From: Hyphomicrobiales bacterium
Lineage (GTDB): Bacteria; Pseudomonadota; Alphaproteobacteria; Rhizobiales; Aestuariivirgaceae
Direction of reading: 5' to 3'
Assembly (NCBI GenBank): GCA_016710435.1
Contig: JADJVV010000001.1
Location: forward strand, 186,001-250,000
Length of the DNA stretch: 64,000 nt
Positions 33,882-40,967 of this stretch are shown one piece after another (within the stretch, counting starts at the first letter, position 1; each line of letters begins with the position of its first letter). The notes under the pieces are model-generated. The model ran no database searches. It was not told where the DNA came from and was given only the letters and a program-made list of their open reading frames with translations. A program made the translations under genes and the position numbers.

Positions 33882-34064
33882 ATGAACCCCACTTCTTCCC
33901 TCAGCGAACTTATCGAACAGCATCATGTGCTTGAGGCCGAGCTGGCCGACGCGATGGCCCATCCGGCCTCGTCCGACGCCGAAATCGCCGCCATCAAGCG
34001 CAAGAAGCTGAAGCTGAAGGATGAAATCGAGACGATGAAGGCCAAGACAAACCAGGCCGCCTGA
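33882..34064 (+). CDS. DUF465 (YdcH-like) small protein, copy 2
   Basis: 60 residues with the DUF465 pattern LIEQHHVLEAELADAMAHP and AAIKRKKLKLKDEIETMK. A strong CTGGAGG site precedes the ATG. It faces away from the other DUF465 gene, so the pair shares an upstream region. The function is unknown; both are predicted helical hairpins. Confidence 0.85.
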   Translation: MNPTSSLSELIEQHHVLEAELADAMAHPASSDAEIAAIKRKKLKLKDEIETMKAKTNQAA

Positions 34065-34142
34065 GCGGTCCTGACCGTCAGGCCGAGCGTCACTGCGGGG
34101 CTCCGGTTCCGCAGCATTGGTGGGTTTATTCCGCTGAAGGTT

Positions 34143-35135
34143 TCAGGCGGTTGCTGGCTTATCCGCAGCGGCGGGTGAAAGCACGGCGAGGCTTTTCGGT
34201 TTGATGGTGATCGTCACCGGATTTTCCAGCACCATCACCTCGCCATCCATGGTGACGAGCAGCCCCTTGCTGATCTTGCGCCGCTGCCGCCAGCCCGTGC
34301 GCGCCACCGTGACCTTGCCCGCCGTACGGGCCTCCACCGCCGGATTCTTGACGACACGGTTTGCCAGATAGTCCAGCCCAAGCCTGAACACGCTGCCGAA
34401 CGACAGTGGCCCCAGCGCATAGATGCCCACCAGCCCGTCCTCCAGCGAAGCAGGCAGCGTCGGTTTCTCGCCCCCCTCCAGCGGATTGTTGCTGATGACC
34501 AGCAGCGGCGACTTCACCCGCCGCACCTCGCCATCTGCATCCACGATCACCCGCACCAGCTTGGGCCGCGCCGCCAGCAGCAGGAACGCCCGCACCCCCG
34601 CCAGCATCTTGGTGAAACGTGAACTGTATCCGATCCTCTCCCGGATGCGCCCCATGCGCGGCTGAAGCCCGAACGACACCTGATGCAGGAAGATGCGTTC
34701 GTTCGCGACCCCCACGTCAACCTTGCGTTCAACCGACGTGCCCAGTTGGTCCAGCGCTGTTTCAAGCACCGGCGAGAACCCCAGCGCCTGCACGAAGAAG
34801 TTCATGGTGCCCAGTGGCAACAGACCCATCACCACGCCGGACTCCAGCAGTTCCGATGCAACCGACGTGATGGTGCCATCACCCCCACCCGCAATGATGA
34901 CGTCATGGGTCTTGCCATCACGCGCCTTGCGCACGGCGGGGAGAACATCACCATCCGCCAGCACCACATCGAGCGGCGAATAATGCGGAGAGAGTTTTTC
35001 CTGCACCAGCGCTTTGACGGAATCCGCCCCGCGGGACCGGACTGTGCCTGCCTTCGCATTCACCACCACAAGCGCTGATCGCAATGACCGCGCAGCGTTG
35101 CGCGGTGGCCTTCCCGTTCCCCTGCCCTTTGCCAT
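34143..35135 (-). CDS. Diacylglycerol kinase-family lipid kinase (DAGK/YegS-like)
   Basis: 330 residues. The DAGK catalytic domain begins SALVVVNAKAGTVRSRG (about 20-36), and the nucleotide loop is DVIIAGGGDGTITSVASELL (GGDGT, about 79-98), followed by GLLPLGTMNFFVQALGF (LPxGTxN). The C-terminal half is a beta sandwich (VISNNPLEGGEKPTLPASL; DGLVGIYALGPLSFG). The family phosphorylates diacylglycerol, sphingosine-like or other lipids; the actual substrate is unknown. Start ATG 35135. Convergent to the DUF465 copy 2 gene. Confidence 0.88.
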   Translation of the reverse strand: MAKGRGTGRPPRNAARSLRSALVVVNAKAGTVRSRGADSVKALVQEKLSPHYSPLDVVLADGDVLPAVRKARDGKTHDVIIAGGGDGTITSVASELLESGVVMGLLPLGTMNFFVQALGFSPVLETALDQLGTSVERKVDVGVANERIFLHQVSFGLQPRMGRIRERIGYSSRFTKMLAGVRAFLLLAARPKLVRVIVDADGEVRRVKSPLLVISNNPLEGGEKPTLPASLEDGLVGIYALGPLSFGSVFRLGLDYLANRVVKNPAVEARTAGKVTVARTGWRQRRKISKGLLVTMDGEVMVLENPVTITIKPKSLAVLSPAAADKPATA

Positions 35136-35231
35136 TGCCGCTCCCTATGCTGCTGTGGCTCACATTGTGGTGCAATCACGAAAATGCAACAGCGACCTTG
35201 CACCTGAATCAGGCTTGCGCAAAATCAGGGC

Positions 35232-35627
35232 ATGTACGCCTCGCTCCGCGCCGCCTGCCTTTATGCCTCGCTGGTATTTGCAGCAGGCTTTGTCCTGGGA
35301 ACCGTCCGAACCCTCTGGATCGCTCCGGCACTGGGCCATACGCTGGCCGTTGCTGCCGAACTCCCGCTGATGCTGGCATGGTCATGGGTGACCTGCGGCT
35401 TGGCGATTGCGCGCACCCATATCCCGCCGGTGGCTTCCAGACGGATCGTCATGGGAGCCGCCGCACTGACCCTGCTTCTGCTCGCGGAACTCCTGCTGGC
35501 CGTGACGCTGGGCGGCGTCACGCCTTCGGAATACGCCGCAAGCTACCGCACTTTGCCCGTGCAACTGGGGCTGGCGGGGCAAGTGCTGTTCGCACTCATG
35601 CCCCTCCTTCACCACCGTACGGATTAG
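35232..35627 (+). CDS. Four-helix integral membrane protein, unknown
   Basis: 131 residues with four hydrophobic segments at about 5-25 (AACLYASLVFAAGFVLG), 34-60, 72-94 (AAALTLLLLAELLLAVTLGG) and 108-125. It resembles small uncharacterised proteins found across alphaproteobacteria, but I cannot name a family. The stop overlaps the convergent ettA stop by 4 bp. Divergent from the lipid kinase gene. Confidence 0.62.
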   Translation: MYASLRAACLYASLVFAAGFVLGTVRTLWIAPALGHTLAVAAELPLMLAWSWVTCGLAIARTHIPPVASRRIVMGAAALTLLLLAELLLAVTLGGVTPSEYAASYRTLPVQLGLAGQVLFALMPLLHHRTD

Positions 35628-37279
35628 CGCGCGAACTGCTTGTACTTGATACGCTTTGGCATCACCGAGTCCTCGCCGAGGCGGCGGATCTTGTCGGCCT
35701 CGTAGTCCTGGAAGTTGCCCTCGAACCATTCCACATGACTGTCGCCTTCAAAGGCGAGAATATGCGTCGCGAGACGGTCAAGGAACATGCGGTCGTGGCT
35801 GATGATGACGGCGCAGCCGGCAAAATCTTCCAGCGCCTCTTCGAGTGCTGCCAGCGTTTCCGTGTCGAGGTCGTTGGTCGGTTCGTCGAGCAGCAGCACG
35901 TTGGAACCCGCCTTCAGCATCTTCGCGAGGTGCACGCGGTTGCGCTGGCCGCCCGAGAGCGTGCCCACCTTCTGCTGCTGGTCGCCGCCCTTGAAGTTGA
36001 AAGCCCCCACATAGGCGCGGCTGTTCACCTCGCGCTTGCCCAGCATGACGAGATCGTTGCCGCCGGAAATCTCCTGCCACACCGTCTTGTTCGGATCGAG
36101 CGCATCGCGGCTCTGGTCCACGTAGCCAAGATTGACGGAAGGCGCGACCTTGATCGTGCCCGAATCCGGTTGCTCCTGGCCAGTGATCATCTTGAACAGC
36201 GTGGTCTTGCCCGCACCATTCGGCCCGATGATGCCGACGATGCCGCCCGGCGGCAGCTTGAAGGACAGGTTCTCGATCAGCAACCGGTCGCCAAAGGCCT
36301 TGTTCAGGTTTTCGACCTCGATCACCGTGTCGCCCAAGCGTTCTCCACTCGGAATGATGATCTGTGCGGAATGAGACTGCACGCGCGCCTCGTTGATCTT
36401 GAGAAGCTCGTCATAGGCCTTGATACGCGCCTTGCTCTTGGCCTGGCGGGCCTGCGGGGACTTGCCCATCCATTCCGATTCACGCTCCAGCACCTTCTGG
36501 CGCGCCGCATCTTCGCGCTGTTCCTGCGCGAAGCGCTTGGCCTTCTGCGCGAGGTAGGCGGAATAGTTGCCCTCGTAGGGAATGCCGCGGCCGCGGTCGA
36601 GTTCGAGAATCCAGCCCGTGACATTGTCGAGGAAGTAGCGGTCGTGGGTAACAATCAGGATTGCACCGGGATAATCCCGCAGGTGGTGCTCCAGCCAGTT
36701 CACCGACTCGGCATCGAGATGGTTTGTCGGTTCGTCGAGCAGCAGCAGGTCAGGCTTCGACAGCAGCAGACGTGTCAGCGCCACACGGCGGCGCTCGCCA
36801 CCGGAGAGCTTCGATACATCGGCATCCGAAGGCGGGCAGCGCAAGGCATCCATCGCCTGCTCCACCTGCGAGTCCAGGTCCCACAGGTTCTGCGCGTCGA
36901 TCACGTCCTGCAACTTGGCAGCCTTGTCGGCATTCTCCTCGGTGTAGTCCATCATCAAGGCATTGTACTCGTCGAGGATCGCCTTCTTGGCCGCAACACC
37001 CTCCATCACGTTTTCAAAGACGCTCTTGTCGGGATCGAGATGCGGTTCCTGTTCGAGGTAGCCGCAGGTTGCACCATCGGCGAGCCATGCCTCGCCATTC
37101 CACTCCGTGTCGATCCCCGCCATGATGCGCAGCAGCGTCGACTTGCCCGAACCGTTGGGGCCGAGCACGCCGATCTTCGCGTCCGGATAAAAAGAGAGAT
37201 GAACGTTGTCGAGGACCTTCTTTCCGCCCGCGTAGGACTTGGAGAGGCCTTGCATGTGATAGATGAACTGGCGTGCCAT
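35624..37279 (-). CDS. ettA: Energy-dependent translational throttle protein EttA (ABC-F)
   Basis: 551 residues with two ABC domains and no membrane part. ABC1: GVLGPNGSGKSTLLRI, then SKLSGGERRRVALTRLL, LLLLDEPTNHLDAESVNWLE. ABC2: GIIGPNGAGKTTLFKMI, TLSGGQRNRVHLAKML, LLLDEPTNDLDTETLAALEE. The inter-domain linker and arm regions match EttA, which binds the ribosomal E site and gates initiation according to the ATP/ADP ratio. ATG 37279 (MARQFIYHMQGLSKSY) is the family start; a 73-residue upstream extension is spurious. Confidence 0.95.
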   Translation of the reverse strand: MARQFIYHMQGLSKSYAGGKKVLDNVHLSFYPDAKIGVLGPNGSGKSTLLRIMAGIDTEWNGEAWLADGATCGYLEQEPHLDPDKSVFENVMEGVAAKKAILDEYNALMMDYTEENADKAAKLQDVIDAQNLWDLDSQVEQAMDALRCPPSDADVSKLSGGERRRVALTRLLLSKPDLLLLDEPTNHLDAESVNWLEHHLRDYPGAILIVTHDRYFLDNVTGWILELDRGRGIPYEGNYSAYLAQKAKRFAQEQREDAARQKVLERESEWMGKSPQARQAKSKARIKAYDELLKINEARVQSHSAQIIIPSGERLGDTVIEVENLNKAFGDRLLIENLSFKLPPGGIVGIIGPNGAGKTTLFKMITGQEQPDSGTIKVAPSVNLGYVDQSRDALDPNKTVWQEISGGNDLVMLGKREVNSRAYVGAFNFKGGDQQQKVGTLSGGQRNRVHLAKMLKAGSNVLLLDEPTNDLDTETLAALEEALEDFAGCAVIISHDRMFLDRLATHILAFEGDSHVEWFEGNFQDYEADKIRRLGEDSVMPKRIKYKQFAR

Positions 37280-37361
37280 GACGTCGGAAAAACCTTGCGC
37301 AAATGGGTGAGTTGGCGCGCGGTTTAGAGAGGTTTCGGCAGACTGTAAACCAGCCTTTGAA

Positions 37362-38180
37362 CTACGGGTTGGGCGGCCCCTTGGCTGATTCCAGGTCGAG
37401 CCGCTTCTGGTAGCGCCCCTGCAACACATCGACCACCACGAGCGCCACCACGATGAAATAGAACGTGGATTTCTCGATGGGGGTGATCTCGTAGCCAAAG
37501 AAGGCCAGATGCGCGATGTGACCGCCCTCCGCCGTCAGCATTACGCCAACGAGCAGCAGGATGAACAGGCCCAGTACCTCATAGAGCCGGTTCTTCTGCA
37601 GGAAGCGCGCCACATGGTCGGCAAGCAGCACCATCATCGCGCCTGAGAGCACGATCGCCAGCGACATGACGATGAAGTTTTTGGTGAGCGCCACCGCGGA
37701 AAGCACGGTGTCGAACGAGAACACGATGTTCATGACGAGGATCCAGAAGATCGCGGAAGCGACGCTGCGATGCTTCGGTCCTGCTCCCTCCTCATGTTCC
37801 AGATCGCTCACCGAAAGCATGTGGCGGATTTCCTTGAGCGCGGTGTTGATGAGAAACAGGCCGCCCGCCAGCACGATCAGGCTGTGGCCATTGAAATCAC
37901 CATGCACGAACGGCAAGTCGATCTTGAACCAGCTGGACTGGAACATCTGGATCAGTAGCAGCACCACGAACAGCAGCACAATGCGCAGAACGATGGCGAG
38001 CAGCGTGCCCAGCTTGCGCACCCGCGCCTGCTGGTCCGGCTGCACCCGCTTGGCCTCGATGGAAATGTACAAGAGGTTGTCGAATCCCAGCACCGTTTCC
38101 AGCGCCGTCAGGATGATCAGCGTGGTGATGGCGCCGAAGGTGAAAAGCTCGGCGAATTCGCGCGACAGTTCTGCGAACAT
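37362..38180 (-). CDS. TerC-family integral membrane protein
   Basis: 272 residues, about seven transmembrane segments. TerC signature sequences are LIILTALETVLGFDNLLYISI (about 19-39, acidic residues within a helix) and VMNIVFSFDTVLSAVALT near 150. TerC proteins are linked to metal (Mn2+) export or metal loading of exported proteins. It lies 30 bp downstream of the Lgt/radical-SAM operon on the same strand and may be its last gene. Confidence 0.87.
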   Translation of the reverse strand: MFAELSREFAELFTFGAITTLIILTALETVLGFDNLLYISIEAKRVQPDQQARVRKLGTLLAIVLRIVLLFVVLLLIQMFQSSWFKIDLPFVHGDFNGHSLIVLAGGLFLINTALKEIRHMLSVSDLEHEEGAGPKHRSVASAIFWILVMNIVFSFDTVLSAVALTKNFIVMSLAIVLSGAMMVLLADHVARFLQKNRLYEVLGLFILLLVGVMLTAEGGHIAHLAFFGYEITPIEKSTFYFIVVALVVVDVLQGRYQKRLDLESAKGPPNP

Positions 38181-38210
38181 GTCTGGTCCTCTTGTTTCCG
38201 GTCCGCCGCC

Positions 38211-38513
38211 TTAGCCGTTTCCGCGCCGCAGAGAAAGCCACACGATGAGACACGCCACGGCGAAGGGAATGCCGCCGATCACGAGAACCGCCACGGGGTC
38301 GATGTACTGGTTCCCCTTGAGTGCATCCGGCACAAACACCAGCGAACAGCCGCCGCTGAACAGCGCCACAAGGCCGAAGATCGCCGCAATGACGAGCCGC
38401 CATGTGGACAAGCGCGGCAATCCGGCAGCCCTGCGGTTCTCTTCCCGGCGGAACAGCCAGAAGAACAACCCACCGCCTACGGCAATCAAGCCGATGAAGA
38501 ACAGCGCCGTCAT
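38211..38513 (-). CDS. Small three-helix membrane protein in the radical-SAM/Lgt operon
   Basis: 100 residues with three hydrophobic segments at about 2-21 (ALFFIGLIAVGGGLFFWLF), 38-58 (RLVIAAIFGLVALFSGGCSL) and 72-94 (AVLVIGGIPFAVACLIVWLS). It ends in a basic tail (LRRGNG). A cysteine occurs near residue 56. No family recognised. ATG overlaps the stop of the upstream membrane-protein gene (ATGA), making it the fourth coupled gene of the operon. Confidence 0.68.
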   Translation of the reverse strand: MTALFFIGLIAVGGGLFFWLFRREENRRAAGLPRLSTWRLVIAAIFGLVALFSGGCSLVFVPDALKGNQYIDPVAVLVIGGIPFAVACLIVWLSLRRGNG

Positions 38514-38848
38514 GATGCAGCCTCTCCCACGCGCCGGGCATAGAGCAGGCTGAGCAGGCCCTTCAGCCCGATCACGGCGCCTGCCGTCAGGAAAAACGAA
38601 GCATCTGGCCCGGCACTGGCGCCGCCCACGAACGCGCCGATGGCGAGCAGGATGTCAACGACGCCGAGGATATAGAAAGCCGGACGCCATTGCGTCTTCC
38701 AGCCGAACAGTGCGCCGAGGATCAGAATATTCAGGAAGGCAATGCCGCCCGGAATGATGGGAAGCGGCATCGCCGCAACCGAAACAATGGCGCACCCGCC
38801 CATGAACAGAACGACAATGCCGCACAATGCAGCGAGGACATATTTCAT
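38510..38848 (-). CDS. Small membrane protein in the radical-SAM/Lgt operon
   Basis: 112 residues with about four hydrophobic segments: 4-24 (VLAALCGIVVLFMGGCAI), 28-48 (PLPIIPGGIAFLNILILGAL), 58-78, and 86-104 (FFLTAGAVIGLKGLLSLLY). It resembles no named family. The start overlaps the radical-SAM stop (ATGA). Its fixed place in the operon suggests a role with the membrane-lipid enzymes, but this is inference. Confidence 0.7.
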   Translation of the reverse strand: MKYVLAALCGIVVLFMGGCAIVSVAAMPLPIIPGGIAFLNILILGALFGWKTQWRPAFYILGVVDILLAIGAFVGGASAGPDASFFLTAGAVIGLKGLLSLLYARRVGEAAS

Positions 38849-40257
38849 GCTGCCCCCTTCGACAGCGCCATCCGCTTCCGCGCCGCCTCGTCCCGGTAGA
38901 AAAGGTTGTAGGTATCGAACGGAATGATCTGCCCCGCCGGCGTCACGAAATGAACGCAGGAGCGCTTCACCCGGCTGATACAGAAATTGTGCGGATCAAG
39001 GAATTCCACGATGGCGATGCGGAAGATGTTCTCGTAGCCCATGCCCTCCGGCACCGGCACCTGCGGCAGGCAGCAGAGCAGCGCATCGAGCCGTTCCGGA
39101 TTGTTGCACTCCACCGTCGCCAGCGAGAAGAAGTTCAGGATCTCCTTGTGAAGCTCCGGATACTTCTCGAAGGTGATGGCATTCGGCAGCGCCTCCACCA
39201 GCATGTCCTTGGGGAAGTAGGAGGTGATCGGCGCGATCTTGTCTCCGTTCCGCAACGCATAGCCGATGGCGATGGACTCCGGGTTGCAGGGCAGCGGAAT
39301 GATGTCGCCCGCCGTGAAGGGCGTGCCCGCCGCAATGATCGCCTTGCGGATGTCCGACAGCACGAAACGATCCGTGGACGGATCAAATCCTTCATTGCGG
39401 CCAGCGTCCTGCACAGGCTGGAAGGTGATGCCGCGGACGCATTTCCACTGCAGGGCATGGCGGATGATATCGCCCAGTTCGTCGTCGTTTTGGCCACGCT
39501 TGACAACCACCACAAGCGTGGTTGAAATATTATATTTTTCAAGCACTTCGAGCGCCTCCCTGCGAATTCGGGTGAGGTCTGCGCCGCGCAGGTTCTTGAG
39601 CACTGAGGGCCTGAGCGAGTCGAACTGGAGATAGACCTCGAAGCCGGGCTTGAACGACGCAAGCTGCTTCACGAAATCCTCGTCCTGGGCAATGCGGATG
39701 CCGTTGGTGTTGAGCATCACATGGCGGATGGGCCGCCGCCGCGCCGCCTCCAGGATGTCGATGATCTGGGGATGGATGGTGGGTTCGCCACCAGAAATCT
39801 GCAAGAGGTCCGGCTCCACTTCGCTCGCCACCAGCGCATCCATCATCCTCTCGATCTCCGCCAGCGGACGATGGAAGGTGCGGGCCGTTGAGGACTCTGC
39901 AAAACACACCGGACACGACAGGTTGCACGCCTCGTTCACATCGATGAGGCCAAGGCAGGAATGCTGCTCATGGTCCGGGCACAAGCCGCAATCATAGGGA
40001 CAACCCTCCTCCGTACGCGTCTGGAACACATGCGGCCGGTCGCCCGGCTTGATGTAGTCCTGCATCAGCTTGAAGTAGGGAATATCCGTGGAGACCAGCG
40101 CCTTCGATACGCCATGGGTCTTGCAGCGCTTGAGGTAATAGACATTTCCGTCGTCGAAGATGATCTTGGCCGGCACAAGGGCGAGGCACTCCGGGCAGAG
40201 CGACGTCGTCTGCCCGTGGAAGATATAGGGCGAGACCTTACGCAGTGGTGCGTTCAT
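38845..40257 (-). CDS. Radical SAM enzyme of the COG1964/tetraether-lipid-synthase-like family
   Basis: 470 residues. A cysteine-rich N-terminus has CPEC (21-24) and CKTH (45-48). Next come GCPYDCGLCPDHEQHSC (C86, C90, C93, C101) and the radical SAM motif CNLSCPVC (C111, C115, C118). The SAM site GGEPT is at 156-160. Late cysteines (C384, C395, C396, C426, C434) could bind further clusters. This layout matches COG1964 proteins such as archaeal MJ0619 and Tes, which join lipid chains by radical C-C coupling and carry extra Fe-S clusters plus a mononuclear iron. An alternative older proposal for the family is pterin methylation. It overlaps its upstream Lgt-like gene by 20 bp. Confidence 0.85.
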   Translation of the reverse strand: MNAPLRKVSPYIFHGQTTSLCPECLALVPAKIIFDDGNVYYLKRCKTHGVSKALVSTDIPYFKLMQDYIKPGDRPHVFQTRTEEGCPYDCGLCPDHEQHSCLGLIDVNEACNLSCPVCFAESSTARTFHRPLAEIERMMDALVASEVEPDLLQISGGEPTIHPQIIDILEAARRRPIRHVMLNTNGIRIAQDEDFVKQLASFKPGFEVYLQFDSLRPSVLKNLRGADLTRIRREALEVLEKYNISTTLVVVVKRGQNDDELGDIIRHALQWKCVRGITFQPVQDAGRNEGFDPSTDRFVLSDIRKAIIAAGTPFTAGDIIPLPCNPESIAIGYALRNGDKIAPITSYFPKDMLVEALPNAITFEKYPELHKEILNFFSLATVECNNPERLDALLCCLPQVPVPEGMGYENIFRIAIVEFLDPHNFCISRVKRSCVHFVTPAGQIIPFDTYNLFYRDEAARKRMALSKGAA

Positions 40258-40936
40258 GATTTCTCCGCATCATCGTGACGGCGTAAACGGCAAGTCCGCC
40301 GCAGACAAGATGGAACAGATTGAACGGCCCCGCAACCTGCGCGTATGGCTTGAGGAATTCCCATGCAAAGCGTTGCACCGCATATACCAGCACCAGCGCA
40401 TAAAATCCGTTGCGCATGAACCACGGATTTCGCCGCCCGATCAGCACCAGGGCAGCAAGGAGGAACGCCGCCATCGTGAAGCTCTCGTAAAGTTGCACGG
40501 GATGGCGCGCCACCCCGTCGCCGAGATCAACACCCCAGGGCAGCGTGGTCGGCGTGCCGTGGGTTTCATCCGCAAGTCCCGACAGGAAGCATCCCCACCG
40601 GCCCACGATCACAGTTGTGGCGAAAGCCGGGACGAAGATGAGGCCCGTGGATCCGGAGAGCCCGCGCATCCACTTGAAGAGTTCAATCGCCGTGATCGCG
40701 CCAGCGAGTGCACCAACAACGCTGCGCGCCACCATGGGCGTTCCCGACAGCACCATGTTGAGGGAGCCGAGGCCATATCCGCCCGCGGCCGCGCCCAGCA
40801 GCAACGCCATCACATACCCCGCACCGCCGGCTTCAATGCGGGCCGCTGCATCCGACAGGCGCCAGCGATAGCAGAACGCCGTCACCCCGAGTGAAGCAAC
40901 GGCGGCCAGCAGGTCGAAGAACGTGTGAATCACCAT
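40238..40936 (-). CDS. Lgt-family (prolipoprotein diacylglyceryl transferase-like) membrane protein
   Basis: 232 residues with about seven membrane helices, PF01790-like. Lgt landmarks kept are GRWGCFLSG (112-120; canonical Lgt has GRxGNFxNxE), HPVQLYES (145-152), and Y185-x3-R189-x3-E193 (YAVQRFAWEF), matching the Y/R/E set essential in E. coli Lgt. The asparagine usual at position 115 is cysteine, so it is probably a paralogue and not housekeeping Lgt, which may lie elsewhere. It is the first gene of a tightly overlapping operon with the COG1964 enzyme, suggesting transfer of a diacylglycerol-type lipid or glycerophosphate as its contribution. Confidence 0.8.
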   Translation of the reverse strand: MVIHTFFDLLAAVASLGVTAFCYRWRLSDAAARIEAGGAGYVMALLLGAAAGGYGLGSLNMVLSGTPMVARSVVGALAGAITAIELFKWMRGLSGSTGLIFVPAFATTVIVGRWGCFLSGLADETHGTPTTLPWGVDLGDGVARHPVQLYESFTMAAFLLAALVLIGRRNPWFMRNGFYALVLVYAVQRFAWEFLKPYAQVAGPFNLFHLVCGGLAVYAVTMMRRNHERTTA

Positions 40937-40967
40937 GCCTCATCTTGGCAGATGAGGCCGGCTCCCG

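Noticed and set aside
35084..37327. A 747-residue plus-strand frame opposite ettA
   Set aside because: ettA has complete Walker and signature motifs on the other strand; the frame shows no domain and is a compositional shadow.
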